A stretch of 64,000 nucleotides of DNA from Thiomonas sp. X19 (GCF_900089495.1 NZ_LT605203.1:3692179-3756178), one strand, 5' to 3'. Positions 35,347 through 44,650 are shown, counted from the first letter of the stretch. Notes: generated from the letters alone by a model not told the origin. Made by a program: numbers and translations.

Positions 35347-35592
35347 TCACCACGCAGCGGCCAGTCCACCGAGGCTGAAAATTGCCTTTTGTGCGGCGTT
35401 GGCAAGAAACTCGATGTGATCAAACTCGTCGATATGGTCACATTCGAGGAGCCAAAACGCTGTCATGTGATATTCAGTCACCCAGAACTTCAGGTGTTGG
35501 GCACGCTCGGCCCTCATCTCTGTCGTGTCGTTGGCGAGCGTTGCACTCACCAAAACCTGGAGCACCGCGCCGTCCCCGGGGGCGACATCCAC
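35347..35592 (-). CDS. Hypothetical element protein, 81 aa
   Basis: From a GTG at 35592: VDVAPGDGAVLQVLVSATLA and AERAQHLKFWVTEYHMTAFWL then an acidic HIDEFDHIEFLANAAQ. Longer readings would translate a copy of the 19-bp palindrome, so I prefer the internal start. Follows traI on the same strand. Function unknown. Confidence 0.5.
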   Translation of the reverse strand: MDVAPGDGAVLQVLVSATLANDTTEMRAERAQHLKFWVTEYHMTAFWLLECDHIDEFDHIEFLANAAQKAIFSLGGLAAAW

Positions 35593-35631
35593 AGTTTCCT
35601 GGATGGATGCGGGGGCAACTCCGCATCCTGT

Positions 35632-35650
35632 ATTCAGACAGGCGCGAAAT
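35632..35650. repeat. 19-bp punctuating palindrome, copy D
   Basis: ATTCAGACAGGCGCGAAAT, abutting the relaxase stop codon. Confidence 0.7.
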
Positions 35651-38600
35651 TCAGCCGCCCATCTCCATCCCGCCACGCTTGCGACTGGGAGCGGCTGGCT
35701 TGGGCTGCGGAAGATTCACCTCGATTTCCAGACGTTCAGGTGCCCCCATCTGGGCGAGTAGTTCGCGACGGTACTGGTCGCGCACGCCGGGGATTTCCAG
35801 CAGCTCGCGGGCCTCGTTCCCTGCTTGCTTGGTCAATTCCTCGTGGCCGCTCATCCCGCGCTCGCGCAAGGTCGCAGCTTCATCCAGCAGTGCCTGGATG
35901 TGCCTGGCGTGGCCGTCTGCCACGCTGCCATGCAAGCCGGGGCTGCGCCCGGCGAGTTTCTGGCCTGCGCGCATGACGGCATGGATTTCCTGCAGGCTGA
36001 GGTCGCGCGACGGTTGCTGAACGGGCTTGCTCTGCTGCAACTCGGTAACGGCCTGGCGAGGCGAGCGAGCCGGTTGCCGCCCCGCCCGCTCTCCCCTGGC
36101 CTGCGCGCGCAGATCGGCAAGAGCCTTCTGTTGCAGTACCACACCCATGCCCCAGCCTGCCGCTTGCCGCAGGCGCGTGACTGCGGTACGCACGACGCCA
36201 GCCTTGCGCCATTCCAGATGTTGCTTCCCATCCAGCATGCCCTTGAGCTTGCCGCTGATCGTGGGCCTGCCTTGCAGCACGACGGTCGCGCCGAACTTGC
36301 CGGCGAGGCCCTTGCGGGGCACCACGGCGACGTGCTCGCCTGTCAGGGTGGTGAAGCGATTGCGGACCTTGGTTGACTTGTTGAGGTCATAGGCAAGGGT
36401 CCAGCTTCCCATCTTGAGGTAGGTGCGGCCCTTGCTGTCGCGATCGAAGCTGGCACGGCCTTGGCGCAGCGCCTCATCGATCTTCTCGCGGGTCGGCAGA
36501 CGTGCGCCCATGCGGTGGCTGGTGAGTGCCTGGCGGGCGAGGTCGGCATCGTGCTGCACCGTGCGTGACACGGGCTGCAGGCGTGTGGCCGCAGGCTCTG
36601 CGGTCATAGCCTGCGCCACGTTCTGCGCGGCGAGCCTTGCGCCGGCGGCGGCCTTGGCCAAAAGACCGGGCTTCGGCGGTTCGTTCTTCAGGGTGTGATC
36701 CGCGGAAGTATCTTTCAGGCGCTCGCGGGCCATGAGTTTGTCCAGGTCTTCGATCTGCTCGCGCGTGCCGTGCAGATCGAATTTTTCCCGGTGCCGACTG
36801 GCCTGGACATAGCCCATGGCCATGTCGAGCATTTTTTCATCGACGAGCGCACGAGCGCGGTCCACGGTCACGCCTTGGGATTTGTGGGTCGTGTAGGCGT
36901 AGCCATGCTCGATGTGCGCATAGTCAGCCAAGTTGATCTCCACCACGCGCCCGTCGCCCATGCCCTTTTCATCGAGCGCGACGGTCATCTTGCCGTCCTC
37001 GATCTTCTGGATCGTCCCCGTCATGCCGTTATCGATGTGCAGGCGCTTATCGTTCTGGGTGAACATCGCGCGCTCACCCTGAGCCATGTGGCGCCAGTCG
37101 CCTGCAGCATTCTTGAAGGAAACATCGGGGCCAGTGATTTGACCTGTGGTGCGGGCCATGCCGCGGGCAAGCTGATTGACCTGGAAGGCTTCGCGCCGCG
37201 TGCCAGTCATGACGATCGCCGATTTGCCGGTGGCCAGGTCTGCGATGGTTTGCGCCGCTACTTCACGCCTCGCAGCTTCCGCGTCCTCGTGCGCGTGGAT
37301 CATGTTCGCCTCGCGCATGGAATCGAGGGCTTGCGCGGTGCGGCCCTCCGCGAGGTCGGACACGATCCTGCGGTCCGCGGCGGACTGCTGCCGCTGGACG
37401 GTGTTGATCTGCGCCGCCCCGGCCTCGCTGATCATGGTGCGGAATGCGCCTCCGGCGTCGATCGGCTGCAGTTGTCGTGGATCGCCGATCAGCTTGAGTT
37501 GCGCTCCAGATTGCTCCACGGCCAACAGTAGGCGGGCCATTTTTCGCGAGCCGACCATGCCAGCCTCGTCCAAGACGATGATGGTGTTCTTGTCCAGCTT
37601 CTCCGCCTCGTTTTCCAGCTTCAGCAGCAGCCCATCGAGGGTCGAGGATTCCTTGATCCCCGCGCCATCAGCCAAGCCACGCGCGGCCTTGGCCGCGATC
37701 GCCGTGGCGATCACGCGCTTGCCTTGGGATTCCCACAGTTCACGAGCTGCGCCGACCATGCGGGACTTGCCCGCGCCAGCGACGCCCTGGACGGCGGCAT
37801 AGCTTCTGGCGGTCAGGTGGCGGAAAGCATCCGCTTGTTCTGTGCTCAGTTTGTGGCGTTGGCTGAGTTCGGCAAGACGCTCGTCATCCTGCTCCAGGCG
37901 CACCGCCGAGAGTCTCTTCGCGGCGTCGCCCAGCCCGCGCTCAATTTCCAGCATCTCGCGGGAGGTCCAGCGAGGGTCGCCGGTTTTGGTGTCGATCAAC
38001 TCGACCAGTTCGCCGGATTCGACCATCCGCTGGATGTGCGTTTCGGGGTTGGCGTCCTTGTCTTGGCTGTAGACAAATCCGGCGGCGCGGAGCTGGGTCG
38101 CGGTCAGGGTCGATGCCTGACCGAAGGCTTCAACGGTGAATTCCTGATCATTCCAGAGTTTCAATTCCTCCTGGCCGCTGCGGATCGCAGCCGGATCGAA
38201 GTCGTGGCGCCCGGCGGCTTCACGGGCGCGGCTGAAAATCTCGGCGCGGTCAACCTCGCCCTTAGCCTGCCGCGTGTCCATTTTGAAGGCGGCGCCCGCC
38301 TTGCTGTTTGGGTCGATTCCCATCTTGGACAGGTACTCGGCGATTTCCTGCGAGCGGCCGGATTGCTCGCGGGTCAAAGCATCAGGCACGCCCGTAATCC
38401 TGAAGGATGCCCGGTCGCGCTCGATGCTGTATCCCATCTCTCGCAGGGTTGAGGCAAGGTGGGCGCGGTAATAAGCGCCCAGCTCCATTTTGTGGCGCGA
38501 ATCAAAATCCACGGTTTTGCCGTTCGCGGCAAGGTTGGGGGTGATCGCATGGGTGTGGAGCTGCGCATCGCCATTGCGCGATGTGCTGTGCTCGAACGTT

Positions 38601-39055
38601 GCCACAAGCAGCTCGCCATGGGGGATTTTCTCAATGCCCCCATGGCCTGCACGTTGCACAAACGCGCCGATTTTTTCGGCGTGCGCGATGGCGGCCTCGA
38701 CGGCTTTTTGCTGCGCGGAGCTAATGGCCTGGCGTGTTGCTTGGTCGGCTGTTGCCCAGATGATGGAGACCGACTTCGGCGCAGAGAACGTGAGGTCATA
38801 GCCCGGCTTGTGCGCAGGCCCTGCATTGTGCGCAATGGGTTTGCCAGTGGCGGGGTCGAAGCCGGAAAACGCTTCGATCAATTGCCCCTTTTGGACTTGC
38901 TGGCCGTCCAGATTCAGAGCTTGGGCGAACTTGCCAACCCACTTGCCAGGCGGCTCACCGCCTGCGGTGTAATAGTCCTCACGGGCGAGGTCTTCGTAAT
39001 ACTGCGCGGCTCCGGCGGCGTCCGCCCCGGCGTCGATGCTGTGGAAGCTGAGCAT
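35651..39055 (-). CDS. traI: MOBF conjugative relaxase-helicase TraI/TrwC-like
   Basis: 1,134 residues. N-terminal relaxase with catalytic tyrosines in AAQYYEDLAREDYYTAGG (about 17-32) and the metal-binding His motif QLHTHAITPN. A RecD-like helicase follows: Walker A GVAGAGKS (about 430), Walker B IIVLDEAGM, IGDPRQLQPI, and YTTHKSQGVTVDRA. It nicks oriT, stays covalently bound and unwinds the strand for transfer. Four bases follow the stop of the small upstream gene. A complete enzyme. Confidence 0.93.
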   Translation of the reverse strand: MLSFHSIDAGADAAGAAQYYEDLAREDYYTAGGEPPGKWVGKFAQALNLDGQQVQKGQLIEAFSGFDPATGKPIAHNAGPAHKPGYDLTFSAPKSVSIIWATADQATRQAISSAQQKAVEAAIAHAEKIGAFVQRAGHGGIEKIPHGELLVATFEHSTSRNGDAQLHTHAITPNLAANGKTVDFDSRHKMELGAYYRAHLASTLREMGYSIERDRASFRITGVPDALTREQSGRSQEIAEYLSKMGIDPNSKAGAAFKMDTRQAKGEVDRAEIFSRAREAAGRHDFDPAAIRSGQEELKLWNDQEFTVEAFGQASTLTATQLRAAGFVYSQDKDANPETHIQRMVESGELVELIDTKTGDPRWTSREMLEIERGLGDAAKRLSAVRLEQDDERLAELSQRHKLSTEQADAFRHLTARSYAAVQGVAGAGKSRMVGAARELWESQGKRVIATAIAAKAARGLADGAGIKESSTLDGLLLKLENEAEKLDKNTIIVLDEAGMVGSRKMARLLLAVEQSGAQLKLIGDPRQLQPIDAGGAFRTMISEAGAAQINTVQRQQSAADRRIVSDLAEGRTAQALDSMREANMIHAHEDAEAARREVAAQTIADLATGKSAIVMTGTRREAFQVNQLARGMARTTGQITGPDVSFKNAAGDWRHMAQGERAMFTQNDKRLHIDNGMTGTIQKIEDGKMTVALDEKGMGDGRVVEINLADYAHIEHGYAYTTHKSQGVTVDRARALVDEKMLDMAMGYVQASRHREKFDLHGTREQIEDLDKLMARERLKDTSADHTLKNEPPKPGLLAKAAAGARLAAQNVAQAMTAEPAATRLQPVSRTVQHDADLARQALTSHRMGARLPTREKIDEALRQGRASFDRDSKGRTYLKMGSWTLAYDLNKSTKVRNRFTTLTGEHVAVVPRKGLAGKFGATVVLQGRPTISGKLKGMLDGKQHLEWRKAGVVRTAVTRLRQAAGWGMGVVLQQKALADLRAQARGERAGRQPARSPRQAVTELQQSKPVQQPSRDLSLQEIHAVMRAGQKLAGRSPGLHGSVADGHARHIQALLDEAATLRERGMSGHEELTKQAGNEARELLEIPGVRDQYRRELLAQMGAPERLEIEVNLPQPKPAAPSRKRGGMEMGG

Positions 39056-39058
39056 GGC

Positions 39059-39301
39059 TTACTCCTGGCCGTCGGCGGTGAAACCGGTGGTCTGTGTTGC
39101 CGACTTCTGTGGCGCTTCCAGGATGGCACGCAGGCGCTCGGGCGTGAGGTTTTGCGAGCGAATCAATGCCAGCAAGGCGCGATCCTGCGCGTCCTTGTCG
39201 GCGCGTTGCAAAGCGGCGATGCGGGCGTCGATCTTGCGGATTTGCTCGGCGAGGCTGGAGCGCTTGGCCTGTAGTTTCTGAATTGCGGTGGCTTCGGTCA
39301 T
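39059..39301 (-). CDS. Small coiled-coil mobilisation accessory protein, 80 aa
   Basis: MTEATAIQKLQAKRSSLAEQ, a long heptad region to residue 50, then LTPERLRAILEAPQ. Located between the RHH-like auxiliary gene and traI, where MOBF systems often have small oriT accessory proteins. Start at 39301 avoids reading through the palindrome copy E region. Confidence 0.55.
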   Translation of the reverse strand: MTEATAIQKLQAKRSSLAEQIRKIDARIAALQRADKDAQDRALLALIRSQNLTPERLRAILEAPQKSATQTTGFTADGQE

Positions 39302-39347
39302 GGCTGATCCTTTCTGGACGATTCGCGAGGACGGCCCTCGCATGTGT

Positions 39348-39366
39348 ATTCACACGGGTGCGAAAT
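39348..39366. repeat. 19-bp punctuating palindrome, copy E
   Basis: ATTCACACGGGTGCGAAAT, the copy closest to consensus, abutting the stop codon of the auxiliary protein gene. Confidence 0.8.
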
Positions 39367-39367
39367 C

Positions 39368-39877
39368 TCAGACAGGGTTGGTCGGCCAGGATTCGGGAGG
39401 CATGCCCTTTGGCAGGCGTCCAAACTGGCGCATCGGCGTTGCCTGCGGCCACTGGCCGTAGGTCTTCCAATACGCACGGGCAACGTGCAAAAGTTGCTCT
39501 GCGTCCGAGCTTCCTGGTATGTCTTGGTCGAGCGGCAGATCAGCCAAGTAGCGGGCACGGAATTCGGAAAAACTCGGGATACGGACCTGCTCCCGCAGGT
39601 GCTCGATAAGGCTCAGAAAAGCCTCTTCCTGCTCGGCTAAACGAGATTCCAGCATGCCCACACGATCAACCAGTTCAGCGGTCTGCATGGCGGCGCGATC
39701 CATCGATTCGCTACCCGACCCGCCGGTCGATGGCGGCGGGTTTTGCGAGACATCACGGCCCAGCATGGCGATACGCCCATAGGCGCTTATGGTCATGCCA
39801 AGAGATTTGGCGATGCGCTCGATTTCCTGCTTTTCAACGGGTGACAGACGGATGCGGAATGGCATGGTTTTGCTCAT
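39368..39877 (-). CDS. Plasmid mobilisation protein, MobC/RHH-like, 169 aa
   Basis: MSKTMPFRIRLSPVEKQEIE followed by RIAKSLGMTISAYGRIAML is the RHH N-terminus of MobC/TraJ-like oriT-binding proteins; a coiled coil (ELVDRVGMLESRLAEQEEAF) follows. It directly follows the TGGACTAC repeat region, its likely target. I start at 39877 since the upstream frame runs across those repeats. Confidence 0.7.
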   Translation of the reverse strand: MSKTMPFRIRLSPVEKQEIERIAKSLGMTISAYGRIAMLGRDVSQNPPPSTGGSGSESMDRAAMQTAELVDRVGMLESRLAEQEEAFLSLIEHLREQVRIPSFSEFRARYLADLPLDQDIPGSSDAEQLLHVARAYWKTYGQWPQATPMRQFGRLPKGMPPESWPTNPV

Positions 39878-39894
39878 GGCGGTGCTCCAAAATG

Positions 39895-39984
39895 CTGGAC
39901 TACAGTGGAAAGCCTTGCGGCGTATGGGTTTGCAGACGATTTCGCAGAAATTTGGACTACACATGGACTACAGGCGGTAGTCCA
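39895..39984. other. TGGACTAC repeats and hairpin, candidate oriT/operator
   Basis: TGGACTACAG at 39896, TGGACTACAC at 39953, TGGACTACAG at 39964 and an inverted GTAGTCCA at 39977. The last two form a perfect 8-bp hairpin with a 5-nt loop (AGGCG). It lies just upstream of the MobC-like gene in the mobilisation operon, where an oriT with accessory-protein sites is expected. Confidence 0.55.
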
Positions 39985-40086
39985 CGGCGAGCAAGCAACG
40001 ACGCGGGTTTCGTGGTGTTTTGGTGTTGGCGCTTGCATCGCTAGGTGCGTCAGGTCTGTGATTAATTGCCTTTGCCGTTTGGTGGC

Positions 40087-40689
40087 TCATGCGAGGCTCA
40101 GAATCATGCTGATCGTCATGGCCCCGGCTGAAGCGAAAATCGCAAAATCCAGGGCTCGTGCTTGCGCTTTCGGCAGAACAATTCCGCTGCGCACGGCGAC
40201 GAGGCCAAGGGCTGCGGCCATCGCTGCCGCAGCTCCGGCAAGGTGCCCTGCCGGGATCGCCTGGAGCATGCCGTAGGCCACAACGATGAGAGCCACCAGA
40301 ACAGCCAACAGGCGGGCGCCCTCGCGGCCCTGGCCGTGCCCAGCAGCGAACAGTGCGGAGAGCGCGGCAAAGCCCGCGCCTGCGGCGATTGCCGCCTCGC
40401 GCTGGTCCGGTGCAATCTGCAAAACCGCCCATGCGGCGGCAGGCCACAGCAAGGCCGGCGCAGCCGATTTCAGAAACAGGCCCAGCAGGCGCAGGCTGGC
40501 ACCGGCCCCGCCGGTGCTGCCACGACGCGCCCCCAGAAACAAGGGTGAGAGCAATTCGAGAACGGCCAAGGTGATGGCGACCGCCGCGGCAGCGGCGGGC
40601 GGCAGCACCAGGCCGAAATATTTGTAGGCCGCCGCACCGATCAGCAAGGCGAAAGCAAGCCTGAAAAATGCATGGAGAAAGGCGATCAC
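40087..40689 (-). CDS. Membrane protein, about six helices, 200 aa
   Basis: Very hydrophobic, Ala/Leu-rich (LAFALLIGAAAYKYFGLVLP, VLVALIVVAYGMLQAIPAGH, several more segments). ATGA overlap with the coupling-protein gene upstream. No conserved motif seen; a membrane partner for the coupling protein is a reasonable guess from coupling alone. Confidence 0.65.
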   Translation of the reverse strand: MIAFLHAFFRLAFALLIGAAAYKYFGLVLPPAAAAAVAITLAVLELLSPLFLGARRGSTGGAGASLRLLGLFLKSAAPALLWPAAAWAVLQIAPDQREAAIAAGAGFAALSALFAAGHGQGREGARLLAVLVALIVVAYGMLQAIPAGHLAGAAAAMAAALGLVAVRSGIVLPKAQARALDFAIFASAGAMTISMILSLA

Positions 40690-42374
40690 GGGAACACTCC
40701 TTCATGGTCTTCGTCGACGGCGGCGTCATCCTCATCCACCTGCACTGATTCGCGCGGATGCGAAATTTCCGGCGCTGGCTCTGGCAGCGAAAATTGCGGA
40801 CCATCGCGCCACGCTGCGGACTCAACGAACGCCTCGGCGATGGCAGGCGCCCTCGGGCCAAACGGCTGAATGGCCTTGCCCATCGTGTCCTCGATGTGCA
40901 CCACGATTTCGATGCCTTCGCGCGTTTCCTGCAAGCCCAGCAAATCGGACGGATTGATCACCTGCTGGCGGTCGGGCATGGCCGACTTTCCAGGCAATGC
41001 GCCACCGTCCGCGGTGGATTGGTAGCGACGGATTTCGCGCTCGCCGATGCGCTTGGCCACCGCCTCGGCTGTCGTGTCAGAGACCCGGCAGTAAATCTTG
41101 GTGGACTGCATCGATAGGATGGGCGCGGCCTTTTCGCGACCGACCAGTGCGGTTAGTTGCGATTCATCCTGCAGGGCTTTCACGACCCGGACGCCGCGGC
41201 TTCGCCCAAGCTCTTCGATCTTCTGGATGTGGGGAAAGCTGTCCTTGCCCAACTGGGGAAACTCATCGAGGACGAACCACGTCCCGGATTCGTCCGGCGA
41301 GACTTCAGGCAGATCGGCGCTTGCAACGACGCTGGCTGCAAGCGCCAGGATCGATCCAAAGAGAGCTTCTGCGGCGGTCTGGTGGTTCGGGTTGTTGTTC
41401 AGGATCATCAGCGCCGGCCCATGACCTTGTAGCCAGGCACGGATGGAAAATCGCTCGCGGCTTGGGCTGTCCACTGCTGCCATTTGCGCAATCCAGCCTG
41501 TGCGTTGGGCAAGGGTGCTGAGGATGTTTTTTTCAGCCGGGCTGATGTCTCCGCCGGAGAAAAATGAGGGCATAGCGATGGGGACCTGCGGGTCCTTTGA
41601 AGCGGCCTTGTGCACCAGTTCCGCAGGATCGCCGATCAGCGCGCCATACAAATCACGCCACGTCCAGCCGAAGGGCAAGGACTGGACAAGCCCTGCGAAC
41701 AGGCGCCGGGCGTTGTCATAGAAAAATCCGTTTTCCTTGGCGCCCTCGCCAACCACAATCCGGGCGAATTCTTGTGACCTGGCGAGGCTGTCCACGTCGG
41801 CGCTCGCATCCCAAATCACAGATCGGGAGTCCCAGGGGCCGAGCAGCGCAGCGCCGTTTTCAGTCCAGAGTTGGGCGGAGTAGTCACCTTTCGAATCATG
41901 GATGGCAACGCGATCACGACGAACGAGCGCTTGGGAGATAACAGAGGACAATGTGACCGTCTTCCCTGCGCCGGGCAAACCAACCAGGTAGATATGCCCG
42001 ACTTCCCGTTTGCGAGCCAGCTCAACGCCACCGATGCGAAGACCTTGCACCTCTCCCCTGCCTTGCGCCGGGCTCATCAACTGGCGCTCGCGGGCCTGCA
42101 GGACACGGCGGGCGCGGGCTGGCTCCGGCAAGAATTCGACCCCGCGCAAGTGGTCGATGCTGCGCTGCGTAGCAGCGATCCAGGCCCCGACGAGTGCCCC
42201 TACGCCTGCGCTGGCCAGGCCGAAGCTCATGCGCAGCATGTCAGCAATTCCAGTTTGATGCAGACTCAGTGCAAGCCCAGAAAGGGCCGGGCTGGCGGCG
42301 GCGGTGCCGGCGATGGCGCCGGCCATCGCGCCGATGAGGATTTCTTCGGCTCGGACTTTAAGCAGTGGCTGCAT
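40686..42374 (-). CDS. traD: Type IV coupling protein (TrwB/TraD-like ATPase)
   Basis: 562 residues. Two N-terminal membrane segments (about 12-32 and 45-65), Walker A YLVGLPGAGKTVT (about 135-148), Walker B GTWFVLDEFPQLG, and the arginine-bearing LGRSRGVRVVKALQDESQL. It links the relaxosome to a secretion channel and pumps DNA. A copy of the 19-bp palindrome lies inside its 3' end (encoding ISHPRES). Start at MQPLLKVRAEE; a longer reading overlaps the AAA+ gene. Confidence 0.9.
   Translation of the reverse strand: MQPLLKVRAEEILIGAMAGAIAGTAAASPALSGLALSLHQTGIADMLRMSFGLASAGVGALVGAWIAATQRSIDHLRGVEFLPEPARARRVLQARERQLMSPAQGRGEVQGLRIGGVELARKREVGHIYLVGLPGAGKTVTLSSVISQALVRRDRVAIHDSKGDYSAQLWTENGAALLGPWDSRSVIWDASADVDSLARSQEFARIVVGEGAKENGFFYDNARRLFAGLVQSLPFGWTWRDLYGALIGDPAELVHKAASKDPQVPIAMPSFFSGGDISPAEKNILSTLAQRTGWIAQMAAVDSPSRERFSIRAWLQGHGPALMILNNNPNHQTAAEALFGSILALAASVVASADLPEVSPDESGTWFVLDEFPQLGKDSFPHIQKIEELGRSRGVRVVKALQDESQLTALVGREKAAPILSMQSTKIYCRVSDTTAEAVAKRIGEREIRRYQSTADGGALPGKSAMPDRQQVINPSDLLGLQETREGIEIVVHIEDTMGKAIQPFGPRAPAIAEAFVESAAWRDGPQFSLPEPAPEISHPRESVQVDEDDAAVDEDHEGVFP
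40748..40766. repeat. 19-bp punctuating palindrome, copy F (inside traD)
   Basis: ATTCGCGCGGATGCGAAAT, within the last 30 codons of the coupling-protein gene; the only intragenic and one of the least conserved copies. Confidence 0.6.
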
Positions 42375-43752
42375 GGTTGCCTCCGGTGACCGTCGATGTC
42401 TCAGCAGGCAGAACCTGCACCGCATCGCCGTGGACGGCGATGCGGACTTGCGAGTGGCCAGCACGGCGAGCGTCGAACAGCCGATCCACTACGCGCTTTT
42501 CAACGACGCGCAGCAGCTCGCGAATTCCGTACTGCTGCATGCGCTCGTGCATGGTCACGGCGTCGATCAATACGGCGGCGTCCACCTTCACCAGCTCGAT
42601 TCCTGCTTCGTGGGCTAGGTGCTGAAGGGACTTCGCCACAATACGCACCATCGCAAGGCGGTCAAGGGGAGGAAAGGCATAGATTTCATCAATGCGGGCA
42701 AGCTGCTCGGGCCGGAATACGCTGGCCAGAGCGTCCTTCACCCCGATGCGGCGAACCGCAGGGTCCTGCTCGTTCTTGACCAGGTCGGCGATCTTCTGGT
42801 GTTCGGCGTTGCTGGTCAGGACGATGAGATGACCACTGGCATCCATCGTTTGCCCAGTGGACTGCTCGGTGATGCGACCTTCGTCAAAAAGTCCCATCAG
42901 CACCTTGTAGACATCTGGATGCGCTTTCTCGACCTCGTCGAACAAGATCAGGCCCGTGCGGTTACGCTGGATTCCACGGGTAAGCTGCCCGCCCTGCTCG
43001 CTCCCCACGTAGCCGGGAGGTGACCCGATCAGGCGCTGCGTGGACGATGACTCCACCATTTCGTTGCAATCGAACCGCAGCAACTTATCGACCCCGAAAA
43101 TCAGGTCAGACAACGCTTTCGCCAGCTCGGTTTTGCCGGCGCCGGTTGCTCCGACGAACAGGACTACACCGAGGGGCTTGTGCTTGCGCTGCATTTCAAT
43201 TCGGCGACTGATAAGGGCCACGACATCGCGCACGATGCCGTCCTGCCCGATGACAACTTCAGCCACCTCTTCCGAGGCGCCATCCACATCGAAGGGGTAA
43301 AGTGACTCAACCGCGTAGGCGGTCTGATGTTGCTGCTCCGACTCCCCATTGACGAAGGCTTGTAGCGCTTGGGGGTCGTTGACGAAATCGAAGATGCTGG
43401 GCATGAGGAGGCCTTTGAAAATGCGATGAAGAAGGATGGTGGCGGCCAAGCCGGCGAAGGCCCCGCCAAGAGCAAGCGCGAAGCGCTCCACGGCGATGCC
43501 ATGGGTCAACTGGCAGAGGTTTTGCAGTGCGAGGGCTGTGCCCTCGCCTGCGACGAAAAACAGCCCAGTCAGCACGGCGGGTCGGCCCCAGAAGAATCTT
43601 TTGAGGGGCGATGGCCGGCGCCACTTTGTCCAGGCGATTCCTGCGCCTGCGGCGAGGAATCCGAGGGGCATGCCCTGAATGGCAAAGGCCAGGATGATCA
43701 TGATCAGACCGACGACCGCCAGCGTCAGCCAGACCTTTGCGAGTTCAGCCAT
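42358..43752 (-). CDS. Membrane-anchored Clp-type AAA+ ATPase
   Basis: 464 residues. Three to four N-terminal membrane helices (about 8-28, 29-44, 56-76, 88-112), then one AAA+ module of the ClpA/B second-domain type: IGQDGIVRDVVALI, Walker A GATGAGKTELAKALS (about 205), pore-loop region GSPPGYVGSEQGGQL, Walker B LILFDEVEKAHPDV, VLTSNAEHQKI and a C-terminal ClpB-D2-like small domain. An unfoldase fixed in the membrane. It overlaps the coupling-protein gene by 17 bp and the next upstream gene by 8 bp, so it belongs to the transfer operon. Unusual there. Confidence 0.85.
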   Translation of the reverse strand: MAELAKVWLTLAVVGLIMIILAFAIQGMPLGFLAAGAGIAWTKWRRPSPLKRFFWGRPAVLTGLFFVAGEGTALALQNLCQLTHGIAVERFALALGGAFAGLAATILLHRIFKGLLMPSIFDFVNDPQALQAFVNGESEQQHQTAYAVESLYPFDVDGASEEVAEVVIGQDGIVRDVVALISRRIEMQRKHKPLGVVLFVGATGAGKTELAKALSDLIFGVDKLLRFDCNEMVESSSTQRLIGSPPGYVGSEQGGQLTRGIQRNRTGLILFDEVEKAHPDVYKVLMGLFDEGRITEQSTGQTMDASGHLIVLTSNAEHQKIADLVKNEQDPAVRRIGVKDALASVFRPEQLARIDEIYAFPPLDRLAMVRIVAKSLQHLAHEAGIELVKVDAAVLIDAVTMHERMQQYGIRELLRVVEKRVVDRLFDARRAGHSQVRIAVHGDAVQVLPAETSTVTGGNHAATA

Positions 43753-44650
43753 GGCTGGGCTCCTTCGGTACTGCTGGTGCGCTTGCTGGGGCTGTAGGGG
43801 ACGAGGCTGGCCACAGGGGCACCAGGGCCGTCGGCACTGCCGCGGCCATAGGCTTTATGTACAGGTCTACCGTCGCCGCCTGGTCGGGCTTCTGTGTGGC
43901 CTTGCAGTCCACTTTGACGACGATTTGATGCAGCCCTGCGGCGAGGTTGACCGTGGCGCTGGACGCCTGCGGAGGAGATTTGTCAGGCCAATAGGGATTG
44001 AAGTCGCGGGCGGCTTGAAGAATGGTGTCGGCACGGCCATCGAGAGCTGCGCTCAGCGATGCGGTGGCTTTGCCTGCAAGCCGAGCTGCCAGCAGGTACT
44101 CGCCTGCCTGCGGGGCTTGAAAATACATGGAGTAGATCAGGCGGACCGGTGAGGTCGTGGTGATGAAAGGAGCCAGTTGGGTAGGGATGGCCGCGCCGAT
44201 GCTGGCCGTTGCGCCCTGCTGGGTTGCGGTGCCGACCAGCGTTGGCGGCAAGATTGATTGCCCTTGGATGGGGAGACTGAATGCCTGAACCTGCCATGCG
44301 CCCGATTGCAAAGAGCCGTGCGAGGCTGGGAGGGCTGGCAGCATGGCGCTAGTCAGGGAGGTGGCAGCCAGGGCCTGAGAGGCCGCGGGAGGGGCCGCAT
44401 TCACGTTGGCGGGGGTTGGCGTTGGGACAGGCTTGCCCGCTACCGCGGGGGCCGGGCCTACCGGCCCGGCCTGGGCTTGCAAGGGGGGTGGGTTGGTTTG
44501 AGGAGATGGGCTGTGGTGGGTGGCGCTGCTGGCCAGGCCGATCAGCATGGCCAGCAGCAGCAGAGAAAGGAAACCGGCGGCGCCCAGGACAAGGGGCAAT
44601 GGGACGCCGAATCGATCGGCGAGCGCTTGCAATTGCGGGGGGATTTTCAT
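43745..44650 (-). CDS. Membrane-anchored protein with Pro-rich linker and beta-sandwich domain, 301 aa
   Basis: One membrane helix (VLGAAGFLSLLLLAMLIGLA, about 21-41), a Pro/Ala linker to about residue 105, then a beta-rich domain ending LHQIVVKVDCKATQKPDQAA and LYIKPM, reminiscent of PA14/carbohydrate-binding sandwiches. The layout (inner-membrane anchor, periplasmic linker and domain) resembles channel or pilus-assembly parts. Coupled to the AAA+ gene by an 8-bp overlap. Confidence 0.6.
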   Translation of the reverse strand: MKIPPQLQALADRFGVPLPLVLGAAGFLSLLLLAMLIGLASSATHHSPSPQTNPPPLQAQAGPVGPAPAVAGKPVPTPTPANVNAAPPAASQALAATSLTSAMLPALPASHGSLQSGAWQVQAFSLPIQGQSILPPTLVGTATQQGATASIGAAIPTQLAPFITTTSPVRLIYSMYFQAPQAGEYLLAARLAGKATASLSAALDGRADTILQAARDFNPYWPDKSPPQASSATVNLAAGLHQIVVKVDCKATQKPDQAATVDLYIKPMAAAVPTALVPLWPASSPTAPASAPAVPKEPSHG

